The notes under the pieces: generated by a model
The model's input: only the letters and a program-made list of their open reading frames with translations
What the model was told of the DNA's origin: nothing
Database searches by the model: none
Made by a program: the position numbers and the translations under genes
Part shown: piece by piece, positions 24,916 through 34,262 of the stretch
Position numbering within the stretch: the first letter of the stretch is position 1
Layout of the letters: every line of letters begins with the position of its first letter
Assembly: GCA_904419785.1 (NCBI GenBank)
Contig: CAJFSY010000003.1
Span: 62,001-126,000 of the forward strand
Reading direction: 5' to 3'
Length of the DNA stretch: 64,000 nt
Origin: an uncultured Neglectibacter sp.
GTDB taxonomy: Bacteria; Bacillota; Clostridia; Oscillospirales; Acutalibacteraceae

Positions 24916-26739
24916 TTATTTTTTCCTGCTTGCCTGCTTCATCCGCAGCTCTTTGGAAAGAATGGCCTTGCGCATACGGATGTTCTTGGGTGTGACCTCC
25001 ACCAGTTCGTCGTCGGCGATGAACTCTAAGCACTGTTCCAGGCTCAACACGGAATGGGGAGTCAGCTTCAAAGCGTCGTCAGAACCGGAGGCACGGGTAT
25101 TGGTGGCGTGCTTTTTCTTGCACACGTTCACCACAAGATCTTCGTTTTTGGGGTTGGCACCTACGATCATGCCTTCATAAACGTCCACGCCGGGCCCGAT
25201 AAACAACCGGCCCCGATCCTGGGCGTAGAACAAACCATAGGCGGTAGATTCTCCGGTCTCGTGGGCGATGATGGAACCCTGCACCCGCTGCTGGATGTCC
25301 CCCTTATAGGGCTCGTAGCTGTCAAACACGTGGTTCATGATGCCGTTGCCGTTGGTATCGGTCAAGAATTCCGAACGGTAGCCCATCAGTCCCCGGGCGG
25401 GAATCTTGAACTCCAGATGGGTGGTGCCGGATTCGCGGGAGCCCATGTTCAAAAGCTCCGCTTTCCGGGAACCGATCTTCTCCATCACGGCGCCCACGTA
25501 GTTGTCGGGAACTTCGATCATCAGCAGTTCCATGGGCTCTAAACGCTTGCCGTCTTTTTCCTTATAGATCACCGTGGGGCGGGAAACCTGGAACTCATAC
25601 CCCTGGCGGCGCATTTGCTCGATGAGGATGGACAAGTGCAGTTCGCCACGGCCGGAAACCTTATAGGTATCGGAAGAATCGGTCTCTTCCACCCGCATAG
25701 CCACGTTGGTCTCCACTTCCTTGAACAGCCGGTCGCGCAGGTTCCGGGAAGTGACGTATTTTCCTTCCCTTCCGGCAAAGGGGGAGTTGTTTACCATGAA
25801 CATCATGGACACAGTAGGCTCGTCGATCTTCACAAAGGGCAAAGGCTCCACACAGTCGGTGGCGCAGGCGGTCTGGCCGATATTCAAATCGGAGATACCC
25901 GACACGGCAATAATATCCCCCAGCTGGGCAGACTGGGCTTCCACCCGCTTCAAACCCTCAAACTGGTAGAGCTTGGTAATGCGGGCGTTTTGGGTACCCT
26001 CTTCCCCGCCGCCGCAGATGGTCACGGTCTGCCCCACCTGGATGGAGCCCCGCTCCACACGGCCAATGCCGATACGGCCCACATACTCGTCATAGTCGAT
26101 GTTGGAAAACAGCACCTGGGTAGGGCCATCCAAATCACCTTCCGGAGCCGGCACTTCTTTCAAAATCATCTCGAACAGGGGGCCCATGTCCGTACCGGGC
26201 TCGTTGGGGTCCAAAGTGGCATAGCCGTCACGGGCGGAAGCGTAAGCCACAGGGAATTCCAACTGGTCGTCGTTGGCTCCCAGTTCAATGAACAAGTCCA
26301 GAACCTCGTCCACCACTTCCGCGGGACGGGCGCCGGGCCGGTCGATCTTATTGAGCACCACCAAAGGCTTTTTGCCCAGGGCCAGCGCTTTTTTCAGCAC
26401 GAACCGTGTTTGAGGCATGCAGCCTTCAAAGGCGTCTACCAAAAGGAGCACGCCGTCCACCATCATCAGCACGCGTTCTACTTCGCCGCCGAAATCCGCG
26501 TGGCCGGGAGTGTCCACAATATTGATCTTGGTGTCATGATACATCACTGCTGTATTCTTGGAGAGGATGGTGATGCCCCGTTCCCGCTCCAGGTCGCCCG
26601 AGTCCATCACCCGCTCGGCCACAGCCTCGTTCTGGCGGAACACGCCGCTTTGCCGAAGCAGCTGATCCACCAAAGTGGTCTTGCCGTGGTCTACGTGGGC
26701 GATAATGGCCACGTTGCGTAAATTCTCTCTCTTTGCCAT
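24916..26739 (-). CDS. typA: Ribosome-associated translational GTPase TypA/BipA
   Basis: A 607-residue GTPase of normal length. G1 HVDHGKTT (15-22), G2/switch RERGITI, G3 [10 protein letters not shown]4 NKIDRPGA and G5 SARDG are all present, followed by EF-G-like domains II, III and V and the BipA C-terminal domain. It acts on the ribosome in stress and assembly. ATG 26739 is preceded by AAAGGAACG. A promoter-like TATAAT lies upstream on the minus strand. Confidence 0.97.
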   Translation of the reverse strand: MAKRENLRNVAIIAHVDHGKTTLVDQLLRQSGVFRQNEAVAERVMDSGDLERERGITILSKNTAVMYHDTKINIVDTPGHADFGGEVERVLMMVDGVLLLVDAFEGCMPQTRFVLKKALALGKKPLVVLNKIDRPGARPAEVVDEVLDLFIELGANDDQLEFPVAYASARDGYATLDPNEPGTDMGPLFEMILKEVPAPEGDLDGPTQVLFSNIDYDEYVGRIGIGRVERGSIQVGQTVTICGGGEEGTQNARITKLYQFEGLKRVEAQSAQLGDIIAVSGISDLNIGQTACATDCVEPLPFVKIDEPTVSMMFMVNNSPFAGREGKYVTSRNLRDRLFKEVETNVAMRVEETDSSDTYKVSGRGELHLSILIEQMRRQGYEFQVSRPTVIYKEKDGKRLEPMELLMIEVPDNYVGAVMEKIGSRKAELLNMGSRESGTTHLEFKIPARGLMGYRSEFLTDTNGNGIMNHVFDSYEPYKGDIQQRVQGSIIAHETGESTAYGLFYAQDRGRLFIGPGVDVYEGMIVGANPKNEDLVVNVCKKKHATNTRASGSDDALKLTPHSVLSLEQCLEFIADDELVEVTPKNIRMRKAILSKELRMKQASRKK

Positions 26740-26840
26740 GGTATCCCATCGTTCCTTTCTTCATCGCGCCTCCCCCATGGGGAAGCTGTCCCAGCCTTTC
26801 TCGGGACGTTCCAAAATTTCTCGTTGTCATTAACCGATTT

Positions 26841-26869
26841 ATTATACCACCAAACACAGCGCTTGAAAA
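26841..26869 (-). promoter_or_regulatory. Candidate promoter for typA
   Basis: TATAAT on the minus strand at 26846-26841 within GGTGGTATAATAAAT. A TTTTCA lies 17 bp upstream as a weak -35. It gives a leader of about 95 nt. Confidence 0.5.
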
Positions 26870-26877
26870 GAAAAAAC

Positions 26878-26906
26878 TTGAGGAAATCCCCGAAAACTGC
26901 TAAACT
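26878..26906 (+). promoter_or_regulatory. Promoter for MATE gene
   Basis: TTGAGG at 26878-26883, 17 bp, TAAACT at 26901-26906 with the extended TGC just before it. It diverges from the typA promoter. Confidence 0.7.
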
Positions 26907-26980
26907 TAAAAATTAAGAAACATATTGCATTCCCCTCTGCCCTGCCAGAGGCTTTTCAGAAAGGAGCCGTGCCCCATCCC

Positions 26981-28366
26981 ATGACAAGCGCCCAGACCAG
27001 CGATTTTTCAAAAGGAAGCGTCCCCAGCAACATCCTGCGGCTGGCCATCCCCATGACGGTAGCCCAGCTGATCAACGTCCTCTACAGCGTAGTGGACCGA
27101 ATGTATATCGGGCACATCCCCAACGCCGCCGCTCACGCCCTTACCGGCGTCGGCCTTACTTTCCCCATCATTTCCATCGTCACGGCCTTTGCCAACCTGT
27201 TCGGCATGGGCGGCTCGCCCCTGTTCTCCATGGAACGGGGCAGGGGCAACGTGGACAAGGCCCGGAAGATCATGGGCAACACGTTTGCACTGTTGGTGGG
27301 GACAGGCATACTGCTCACCGTGGTGATCCTGCTTATCAAACGGCCGCTGCTTTACGCTTTTGGCGCCAGCGATGTCACCTATCCCTATGCGGACGGCTAT
27401 GTCACCATATATCTGTGCGGCAGTATTTTTGTGATGACGGGGCTCGGCATGAACAACTTTATCAACGCCCAGGGCTTTGGCCGCAAGGGCATGATGACGG
27501 TGCTGCTGGGAGCAGTGACCAACATCGCCCTGGACCCCCTATTTATTTTCGTGTTCGGCATGGGAGTGCGGGGCGCTGCCTTAGCCACGGTGATCTCTCA
27601 ATTCATCTCCGCTGTTTGGGCCGTTTCTTTCCTGTGGGGGAAAAAGACTTTGATCCGTTTGGAATGGCGCAGCATGGCGCTGGATCTCAAGCTTGTGTGG
27701 AAGATCGTCGCTTTAGGCTTTTCCAGTTTCATCATGGCTGTTACAAACAGCATCGTGCAGATCACCTGCAACTCTACGCTGCAAACCTTCGGCGGCGACC
27801 TTTATGTGGGTGTGATGACCATCCTCAACTCGGTGCGGGAAGTGGTCTCTACCCCCATCAACGGCGTAACCAACGCTGCCCAGCCGGTCATCGGCTTCAA
27901 CTATGGCGCCCAGGAATACCGGCGCGTGCGGGCCGGCATCCAATTCACCAGCGTTCTCTGCGTCATCTACACCACCCTGGTCTGGCTTCTGCTGTTCCTG
28001 TTCCCCCAATTCTTTATCGGCCTGTTCAGCAGCGAGGAAGCTCTGCGGGAAGCGGCGGTGCCTTCTATGCACATCTACTTTTTCGGCTTTTTCATGATGA
28101 GCCTGCAAATGGCGGGACAAGCTGCCGCGGTAGCGCTGGGCCGTTCCAAACAGGCAGTATTCTTCTCGCTGTTCCGCAAGGTCATCATCGTGGTGCCCTT
28201 GACACTGCTGCTGCCCAATCTGTTTGGGCTGGGAGTCAACGGCGTGTTCCTGGCGGAACCCATCTCCAATTTTATCGGCGGCGGGGCTTGTTACATCACT
28301 ATGCTGCTCACTATCTGGCGGGAGATGGTGCGCAAAGAGAAAGCACAAAACGCCTCGGCCAAATAA
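26981..28366 (+). CDS. MATE-family multidrug/organic cation efflux transporter
   Basis: A 461-residue integral membrane protein with twelve predicted helices in two similar halves. The N-terminal half carries LAIPMTVAQLINVLYSVVDRMYIG and the second half VTNAAQPVIGFNYGAQEYRRVR, both family hallmarks. MATE proteins exchange Na+ or H+ for drugs or metabolites. I chose ATG 26981. GTG at 26969 is in frame but only 2 nt from the AAGGAG site, and the ATG is 14 nt away, so the exact start is uncertain. A promoter lies 75 bp upstream. Confidence 0.93.
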   Translation: MTSAQTSDFSKGSVPSNILRLAIPMTVAQLINVLYSVVDRMYIGHIPNAAAHALTGVGLTFPIISIVTAFANLFGMGGSPLFSMERGRGNVDKARKIMGNTFALLVGTGILLTVVILLIKRPLLYAFGASDVTYPYADGYVTIYLCGSIFVMTGLGMNNFINAQGFGRKGMMTVLLGAVTNIALDPLFIFVFGMGVRGAALATVISQFISAVWAVSFLWGKKTLIRLEWRSMALDLKLVWKIVALGFSSFIMAVTNSIVQITCNSTLQTFGGDLYVGVMTILNSVREVVSTPINGVTNAAQPVIGFNYGAQEYRRVRAGIQFTSVLCVIYTTLVWLLLFLFPQFFIGLFSSEEALREAAVPSMHIYFFGFFMMSLQMAGQAAAVALGRSKQAVFFSLFRKVIIVVPLTLLLPNLFGLGVNGVFLAEPISNFIGGGACYITMLLTIWREMVRKEKAQNASAK

Positions 28367-28382
28367 TTTTTTATATAATGCA

Positions 28383-28416
28383 AGAAGTCCCCAGGAAAAT
28401 ACTGGGGACTTCTTTT
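28383..28416. terminator. Bidirectional terminator between MATE and HTH genes
   Basis: AAGTCCCCAG pairs with CTGGGGACTT around a GAAAATA loop, followed by CTTTTG on the plus side and CTTCTTG on the minus side. Confidence 0.85.
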
Positions 28417-28426
28417 GCGCTTAAGG

Positions 28427-28639
28427 TCAATTTTCACCGTCATCCGGGAAATGCTCCATGATATCCTCTACCTTACAGCCTAAAATATTGCACAACCGAT
28501 CAATCGTGCGAACTTCCACATTCTTGTTGTGCCGCAGGCGATTGATCTGGGAACGGTTCACGTTATAATACGTATACAGTTTATATTCCGAAAGCCCTTT
28601 TGCTTTCAACGTTTGCCAAAGCTTGTCGTATTTGATCAT
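28427..28639 (-). CDS. Small HTH (Cro/C1-type) regulator
   Basis: A 70-residue protein made of a single XRE helix-turn-helix domain: KLWQTLKAKGLSEYKLYTYYNVNRSQINRLRHNKNVEVRTIDRLCNILGCKVEDI. It has no sensor domain. ATG 28639 is preferred over an in-frame TTG at 28651, because GAGAGG sits just before the ATG. It probably represses the divergent small gene at 28756 and itself through the ACACT half-sites in the intergenic region. Confidence 0.88.
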   Translation of the reverse strand: MIKYDKLWQTLKAKGLSEYKLYTYYNVNRSQINRLRHNKNVEVRTIDRLCNILGCKVEDIMEHFPDDGEN

Positions 28640-28711
28640 ATTTCCTCTCAACTTGTCGAACAGCTTTTCTTGCTTTTTCTGTATTATGCCGCTAAAATTG
28701 AGTTGGAAACA

Positions 28712-28741
28712 GTGTCTTTATAAACACACTATCATACACTA
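28712..28741. promoter_or_regulatory. Candidate operator: AGTGT/ACACT half-sites
   Basis: AGTGT at 28712-28716 faces ACACT at 28727-28731, and ACACT recurs at 28737-28741, all within the 116-bp divergent intergenic region. Spacings of 10-15 bp are compatible with binding of a small HTH dimer on one DNA face. Confidence 0.4.
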
Positions 28742-28755
28742 AGGAGGTACTCGCT

Positions 28756-28920
28756 TTGGACCCATATCAAAAAATGTACACTACACTATTTAACTCCATT
28801 ACGGATATTCTTAACCTGATGGACACCACCCCTTCCCTCACCGTGGAACAGATAACCGAGCTTTTGAAGCAAGCCCAAGCCCAGACGGAAGCGATATACA
28901 TACAAAACGGCCTATTTTGA
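28756..28920 (+). CDS. 54-residue protein of unknown function
   Basis: A short gene with a TTG start at 28756 preceded by a perfect AAGGAGGT 7 nt upstream, and a stop at 28918-28920. The protein starts MDPYQKMYTTLFNSITDIL and is mostly helical: an aromatic N-terminal helix, a TPSLTVEQI turn, and a second amphipathic helix rich in Gln/Ala. The strong RBS is the main evidence that it is real. I recognise no family. It diverges from the small HTH regulator, an arrangement seen with regulator/target pairs. Confidence 0.7.
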   Translation: MDPYQKMYTTLFNSITDILNLMDTTPSLTVEQITELLKQAQAQTEAIYIQNGLF

Positions 28921-28999
28921 AATCTTGCCGCTCAGCTGCCGCCAGCAGCCGGCTGCTTCACTTTATCTTTGACAATTTTTTATTTATCCCGTGCATCTC

Positions 29000-29028
29000 T
29001 TGCTACTTGCCTTTTTTTCGGTTACAAT
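29000..29028 (+). promoter_or_regulatory. Promoter for the rnf operon
   Basis: TTGCTA at 29000-29005, exactly 17 bp, TACAAT at 29023-29028. Transcription would start near 29035, leaving a leader of about 77 nt that contains a CCGCC/GGCGG stem before rnfC. Confidence 0.7.
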
Positions 29029-29111
29029 GAAACACGAGAAAACTCCGCCTGCATTTTTAAGCTGGGCGGGGCTTTTCAGCGACCGAACAAACGAAAGGCT
29101 GGAATGAAGCA

Positions 29112-30455
29112 ATGGAGTTTCCAAAACGTCCTTTCCGCACCCACGGCGGAGCGGCGGTGCCCCATCATAAAAACACATGGGCCATCCCTACCGCGACCAT
29201 GCCGCCTCCGGAAAAGATCATCCTGCCAATGCAGCAGCATATTGGCGCCCCATGTGTCCCCACGGTAAAGAAAGGGGACCATGTTTTTGTGGGCACTATA
29301 GTAGGCGATAACGACGCCTACGTTTGCGCCCCTGTACATTCTTCCGTCTCCGGCACGGTGACGGAGATCACCAGCGTCATGCTCACCGGCGGCCAAATGA
29401 CCCAAGCCGTGGTCATCGAATCCGACGGGAAAATGGAGCATGACCCCAACATCGCCCCTCCCACCGCCATCACCTCCAAAGAGGAACTGGCCGCGGCGGC
29501 GCGATCTGCCGGCTTGGTAGGCTTGGGCGGCGCGGGCTTCCCTGCCCACGTAAAATTGAACGTGCCTGAGGGCAAAACCATCGACACCCTCATCGTCAAC
29601 GTGGCGGAATGCGAGCCTTATGTCACCTCCGACCACCGGGAAGCCCTGGAAAACGGCCGGAACGTGCTGGATGGGATCTATAAGGTAAAAGATATCTTAA
29701 GCGTGCAGCGCGTCATCATCGCCGTGGAAAACAACAAGCCCGACGTCATTGAAAAGCTGACCGAGATCGCCGATGACCCCAAGCGGGACCCGCTGGACCA
29801 AGTACGGGTTCTGCCCTTGAAGAGCCGCTATCCCCAAGGCGCGGAAAAAGTGCTGGTACAAGCATGTACCGGCCGCCGTGTACCGGAAGGGAAGCTTCCC
29901 GCGGATGTGGGATGCCTGGTGATGAACATCGCTTCCATCTCTTTTCTGGCAAGCTACATGCGCACCGGCATGCCTTTGACTTTAAAGCGGGTCACCATTG
30001 ACGGCTCTGCCATACAGAACCCCCAAAACGTCATCGTGCCCATCGGCACACCCATCAAAGACGTGGTGGCTTTCTGCGGCGGGTATAAGTCTGAACCCAA
30101 AAAGCTGATCATGGGCGGCCCCATGATGGGTGTGGCCATCACCAGCGATGAGCTCCCCATTTTAAAGCAGAACAACGCCATTCTGGCCTTTGACGCGAAA
30201 GAAGCAGCTTTGCGCCAGCCCACCGACTGCATCCGCTGCGGACGGTGCGTGGCGGCATGTCCCATGCAGCTGATGCCCACCAAGCTGGAGCAGGCCTCTC
30301 AGCGCAAGGACGTGGAAACACTTAACTCCTTGAACATCATGACCTGCATGGAGTGCGGCTGCTGCTCGTTCTCCTGTCCCGCGGGACGGAGACTGGTTCA
30401 GGCTATCCGCCTGGGCAAAAGCTATGTCAGAAGGGCGGCCCCAAAGAAGGCGTAA
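29112..30455 (+). CDS. rnfC: Rnf complex subunit RnfC (NADH/ferredoxin site)
   Basis: A 447-residue peripheral subunit of the Rnf complex, which oxidises reduced ferredoxin, reduces NAD+ and pumps Na+ or H+. It has an N-terminal barrel-sandwich segment (KGDHVFVGTIVGDNDAYVCAPVHSSVSG), a Rossmann-like flavin/NAD-binding core (GLGGAGFPAHVKLN) and two [4Fe-4S] ferredoxin motifs near the C terminus (CIRCGRCVAACP and CMECGCCSFSCP). First gene of the operon; the order C-D-G-E-A-B matches acetogenic and other Clostridia. Confidence 0.97.
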   Translation: MEFPKRPFRTHGGAAVPHHKNTWAIPTATMPPPEKIILPMQQHIGAPCVPTVKKGDHVFVGTIVGDNDAYVCAPVHSSVSGTVTEITSVMLTGGQMTQAVVIESDGKMEHDPNIAPPTAITSKEELAAAARSAGLVGLGGAGFPAHVKLNVPEGKTIDTLIVNVAECEPYVTSDHREALENGRNVLDGIYKVKDILSVQRVIIAVENNKPDVIEKLTEIADDPKRDPLDQVRVLPLKSRYPQGAEKVLVQACTGRRVPEGKLPADVGCLVMNIASISFLASYMRTGMPLTLKRVTIDGSAIQNPQNVIVPIGTPIKDVVAFCGGYKSEPKKLIMGGPMMGVAITSDELPILKQNNAILAFDAKEAALRQPTDCIRCGRCVAACPMQLMPTKLEQASQRKDVETLNSLNIMTCMECGCCSFSCPAGRRLVQAIRLGKSYVRRAAPKKA

Positions 30456-30583
30456 GCTCTTTCCGCTTCTGGGAAAATCCTTTTCCGTTCCCGCTTTTGC
30501 GCGGGGACGCGGCGGCTTTCAGCCCGGGATATTTTCAGAGCACATACAATTCCGTATGCTTTCTGGAAAGGATGTAATGTAAA

Positions 30584-31549
30584 TTGGACAAGCTGATCGT
30601 ATCTTCTTCCCCCCATTTCAATGGTGGAAAGACTACCCAAACTATTATGCTGGACGTGATCATCGGCCTGGCCCCGGCCATGATCGCTTCCGTGATCTTA
30701 TTCGGGCCCCGGGCCGCGGTGGTGATCGTGACCTGCGTGGCCGCCTGCGTGCTCAGTGAGTATTTGTCCCGCAAAGTGATGAAGCGTCCCCAGACCGTGG
30801 GCGACTTGAGCTGCGTGGTCACCGGTATCCTGCTGGCGCTGAATCTGCCGGTCACCATCAACCCCCTCATTGCCGTATTCGGCAGCGTGGCGGCTATCGT
30901 GGTGGTCAAGCAGATGTTCGGCGGTATCGGCCAGAACTTTGTAAACCCCGCCCTCACCGCCCGCATCATCCTCTTGAACTCCTTCCCCTCCCGGATGACC
31001 CACTGGGTGCAGCCCTTTGATTATTCCGCCACCGCCGATGCTGTGACCACCGCCACGCCTTTGGGCATTTTGAAAGAAGGCGGCGGGGCTTTGCCTTCTT
31101 ACATGGACCTGTTTTTGGGCAACACCGGGGGCTGCCTTGGGGAGACCTGCGCCCTGGCACTGATCCTGGGCGGGGTGTACCTGATCGTCCGGCGGGTCAT
31201 CAGCCCGGTGATCCCGGTGACATATTTGGCCACCGCGGCGCTGTTCTCTGCCCTCTTTGGCCGTGACCCCTTATTCGACCTGCTTTCCGGCGGCCTGCTG
31301 CTGGGCGCTTTCTTCATGGCCACCGATTACACCACCAGCCCCTTGTATTTCTGGGGAAGGGTCGTGTTCGCCTTTGGCTGCGGCCTGATGACCATGGTCA
31401 TTCGTGAGTTCGGCTCCCTGCCTGAAGGCGTTTCCTATTCCATCATCTTGATGAACATCCTCACCCCGCTGATCGAGCGGTATATCAAGCCCCGGCCCTT
31501 TGGCGCCATGAAAAAAGCGAAGAAAGGGGGCGCCAAAAATGAAGCTTGA
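30584..31549 (+). CDS. rnfD: Rnf complex membrane subunit RnfD
   Basis: A 321-residue membrane subunit with about ten helices and the covalent-FMN site TTATPLG (T158 is the likely attachment Thr). Start is TTG 30584, with AAAGGATG about 11 nt upstream. The 128-bp gap after rnfC is the largest in the operon and contains no gene. It overlaps rnfG by 11 bp. Confidence 0.96.
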   Translation: MDKLIVSSSPHFNGGKTTQTIMLDVIIGLAPAMIASVILFGPRAAVVIVTCVAACVLSEYLSRKVMKRPQTVGDLSCVVTGILLALNLPVTINPLIAVFGSVAAIVVVKQMFGGIGQNFVNPALTARIILLNSFPSRMTHWVQPFDYSATADAVTTATPLGILKEGGGALPSYMDLFLGNTGGCLGETCALALILGGVYLIVRRVISPVIPVTYLATAALFSALFGRDPLFDLLSGGLLLGAFFMATDYTTSPLYFWGRVVFAFGCGLMTMVIREFGSLPEGVSYSIILMNILTPLIERYIKPRPFGAMKKAKKGGAKNEA

Positions 31550-32093
31550 CGCGAAAAGCATCTTGAAGCCCACAGCGGTATTGTTCATCATCTGCGTAGT
31601 GGTTTCCGCCGCTCTGGCAGGCACGAACATGCTCACCGCGAATCGCATCGCCCAGCAGGAAGCGCAGAACGCCGAGGGATCCCGGATGATCGTGCTTCCC
31701 ACTGCGGATTCCTTTGAATCCCAGGAGGATGGCGCCTACTACACCGGTCTTTCCGGCAGCGAACTGGTAGGCTATGTGTTTGAAACCGAGGCCAGCGGCT
31801 ATGGCGGCAAGGTTGGCGTTATGACCGGCATTGATACCGAAGGCAACATCACCGGCGTGGTCATCCTCAGCCACAACGAGACTCCCGGCCTGGGAGCCAA
31901 CGCCCAAAAGCCCGACTTCCTCAACCAATACTTGCAGCCTGCCCCGGAAGGCGGCCTCTCCGTCATCAAATACCAGGCGCCCGCCGAGGGACAGATCGAG
32001 GCTATGACCGGCGCTACGATCACTTCCACCGCTGTCACCAACGCGGTGAACCAAGCTATCGAACAATATTATTCCGTGAAAGGAGGAGCGTAA
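31539..32093 (+). CDS. rnfG: Rnf complex subunit RnfG (covalent FMN)
   Basis: A 184-residue protein with one N-terminal membrane helix (about 12-30) and an extracytoplasmic FMN-binding domain. The flavinylation motif TGAT is at 157-160 (T160 as attachment site by family analogy). It carries electrons between RnfD and the other subunits. AAAGGGGG lies 8 nt before the ATG, inside the end of rnfD. Confidence 0.96.
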   Translation: MKLDAKSILKPTAVLFIICVVVSAALAGTNMLTANRIAQQEAQNAEGSRMIVLPTADSFESQEDGAYYTGLSGSELVGYVFETEASGYGGKVGVMTGIDTEGNITGVVILSHNETPGLGANAQKPDFLNQYLQPAPEGGLSVIKYQAPAEGQIEAMTGATITSTAVTNAVNQAIEQYYSVKGGA

Positions 32094-32094
32094 C

Positions 32095-32793
32095 ATGGAG
32101 AAGAAAAAGCGTTCCCTGCTTCACGAGTTTACCAAAGGCATCATCAAGGAAAATCCGGTGCTCCGCCTGGTTCTGGGCTGCTGCGCCACTTTGGCCGTCA
32201 CCACTGCCGCTTCCAACGCCATTGGCATGGGCGCCGCCACCACCTTCGTGCTGGTGTGCTCTAACGTGGTGATCTCTCTGCTGCGCAAGGTCATTCCCGA
32301 CAAAGTGCGCATCCCCGCATTTATCACCATTGTGGCGGGCTTCGTCACCATTGTGCAGCTGTTCATTCAGGCTTTCTCTCCTGCCCTGGACCAAGCCCTG
32401 GGCGTGTTCCTTCCCCTGATCGTGGTGAACTGCATCATCCTGGGCCGCGCGGAGATGTTCGCCAGCAAGAATAAAGTGCTCCCGTCCCTGCTGGACGGCC
32501 TGGGCATGGGCGTTGGCTTTACCGCCACCTTGCTTGCCATGGGCATCATCCGGGAACTTCTGGGCGCCGGCACCGTGTTCGGCATCCCTGTCCTCTCAGG
32601 GTTTATGGAGCCCATCATCATCTTCCTGCTGCCTCCCGGAGGTTTCTTCGTGTTCGGCATGCTCATCGCTTTGGCGGGCAAGCTCTCCAAAGAGGGCAAA
32701 GCGCCGGAATCCACCGGCTGCGCCAGCTGCCCTCTGGCAGCTTCCTGCACCAAACTGCAGCAGAAGGATAACGGAAAGGAGGCCGCTCACTGA
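32095..32793 (+). CDS. rnfE: Rnf complex membrane subunit RnfE
   Basis: A 232-residue protein with six membrane helices, homologous to RnfA. FTKGIIKENPVLRLVLGCCATLA at the N terminus and LGRAEMFASKN are family hallmarks. The C-terminal tail is unusually Cys-rich (GCASCPLAASC), which may bind metal. The start follows rnfG by 1 bp with GGAGGA as RBS; it overlaps rnfA by 1 bp. Confidence 0.96.
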   Translation: MEKKKRSLLHEFTKGIIKENPVLRLVLGCCATLAVTTAASNAIGMGAATTFVLVCSNVVISLLRKVIPDKVRIPAFITIVAGFVTIVQLFIQAFSPALDQALGVFLPLIVVNCIILGRAEMFASKNKVLPSLLDGLGMGVGFTATLLAMGIIRELLGAGTVFGIPVLSGFMEPIIIFLLPPGGFFVFGMLIALAGKLSKEGKAPESTGCASCPLAASCTKLQQKDNGKEAAH

Positions 32794-33410
32794 TGGACGC
32801 GCAAACCATAAAATCTCTGGTTGCCATTTTCCTGGCGGCCATTTTGACGGAAAACTACGTGCTCAACAAATTCCTGGGCATCTGCCCCTTCCTGGGGGTC
32901 TCGAAGAAACTGGACACCGCTGTAGGCATGAGCTGCGCCGTTACCGTGGTGATGGTGATCTCCACCGCTGTGACCTGGCCCCTTTATATGTACCTTCTGG
33001 TACCCAACGGCCTGGCCTATCTGCAAACCATCGTGTTTATCCTGGTGATCGCGGCGCTGGTGCAGCTGCTTGAAACTGTCTTGCGCAAGTATATGCCCCC
33101 GTTGTATAACTCCCTGGGTATTTACCTGCCCCTGATCACCACCAACTGCGCCGTGCTGGGCGTAACCATGCTGGTGCTGGAAAAAGGCGCCGAGGACCCC
33201 ACTTTCGGCTATCTCCAGTCTTTGGTGAATGCGTTTGGCTCTGGCGTAGGCTTTTTGGTAGCCATGGTACTGTTCGCCGGGGTGCGGGAGCGTTTGGAGA
33301 ACTGCGACATCCCCGAAACCTTTAAGGGCCTGCCCATCACTCTGGTGGCCGCTTCTTTGGTGGCGGTCAGCTTCCTGGGCTTCAACGGCGTGGTCGACGG
33401 CTTGCTGTAA
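32793..33410 (+). CDS. rnfA: Rnf complex membrane subunit RnfA
   Basis: A 205-residue six-helix subunit that, with RnfE, forms an inverted-topology pair around a membrane iron-sulfur site. TENYVLNKFLGICPFLGVSKK carries the conserved Cys, and TTNCAVLGV the second one. Length normal. Confidence 0.96.
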   Translation: MDAQTIKSLVAIFLAAILTENYVLNKFLGICPFLGVSKKLDTAVGMSCAVTVVMVISTAVTWPLYMYLLVPNGLAYLQTIVFILVIAALVQLLETVLRKYMPPLYNSLGIYLPLITTNCAVLGVTMLVLEKGAEDPTFGYLQSLVNAFGSGVGFLVAMVLFAGVRERLENCDIPETFKGLPITLVAASLVAVSFLGFNGVVDGLL

Positions 33411-33424
33411 GGGAGGAAACTGCT

Positions 33425-34216
33425 ATGGAAATTATCACACCCATTCTCATTGTGGGCATCATCGGCTTGCTGGCCGGTGTCATCCTGGCGGTGGCTTCCA
33501 TCGTCATGGCGGTGCCCAAAGACGAAAAAGCCGAGGCCCTTGAGGAAGTCCTGCCTGGCGCCAACTGCGGCGCTTGCGGTTTTTCCGGATGCCCCGGTTA
33601 CGCCGCGGCCATGGCCAAAGGCGAAGCCCAGCCCGGACTTTGCTCTCCCGGCGGCGCGGATGTGGCCCAAAAGTGCGCCGAAATCCTGGGTGCCGGCGAC
33701 GTGAGCGTGGAATATAAAACCGCTTTGGTCCACTGCTTGGGCAGCTATGACAACACCACCGATAAAATGGTCTACGATGGCATTCAAAGCTGTTCTGCGG
33801 CGGCTTTCCTTATGGGAGGCATCACCAGCTGCCGCTATGGCTGCATGGGCCTGGGCGACTGCCAGCGGGCTTGTGAGTATGGAGCCATCGAGATTTGCAA
33901 CGGCCTGGCCCGGGTAGACCCCTCCAAGTGCAAAGGGTGCTCCAAATGTGTGGCGGCTTGCCCCAAAGGCATTATCAGCCTGGTGCCGCTCAAGGTGCAA
34001 GCTGTGGTCCGATGCTCCAACTGCGACAAAGCCAAGGGCACCATGGCCGTGTGCAACATTGGCTGCATCGGCTGCGGAAAATGTGCCCGTACCTGCGAGT
34101 TCGGGGCAGTCACCGTAGAAAACGGCGTGGCCAAGGTGGACCCCACCAAATGCACCGCCTGCGGCAAGTGTGTGGAAGCTTGCCCCCGCCATGTTATCAC
34201 TATGGTGGAATCTTAA
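33425..34216 (+). CDS. rnfB: Rnf complex iron-sulfur subunit RnfB
   Basis: A 263-residue ferredoxin-type subunit that accepts electrons from reduced ferredoxin. N-terminal membrane helix (about 5-27), then a four-Cys Fes domain (NCGACGFSGCPGYA...GLC), then at least two dicluster regions with CX2CX2CX3C motifs (CKGCSKCVAACP, CIGCGKCARTCE, CTACGKCVEACP). Last gene of the operon, followed by a terminator. Confidence 0.97.
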   Translation: MEIITPILIVGIIGLLAGVILAVASIVMAVPKDEKAEALEEVLPGANCGACGFSGCPGYAAAMAKGEAQPGLCSPGGADVAQKCAEILGAGDVSVEYKTALVHCLGSYDNTTDKMVYDGIQSCSAAAFLMGGITSCRYGCMGLGDCQRACEYGAIEICNGLARVDPSKCKGCSKCVAACPKGIISLVPLKVQAVVRCSNCDKAKGTMAVCNIGCIGCGKCARTCEFGAVTVENGVAKVDPTKCTACGKCVEACPRHVITMVES

Positions 34217-34225
34217 AGTTACGCG

Positions 34226-34259
34226 CAAAAAAAGCCTACCAAACGGTAGGCTTTTTTAT
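34226..34259. terminator. Bidirectional terminator after rnfB
   Basis: AAAAAAAGCCTACC pairs with GGTAGGCTTTTTT around AAAC. It lies between rnfB and the convergent MATE gene and can serve both. Confidence 0.93.
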
Positions 34260-34262
34260 TGC

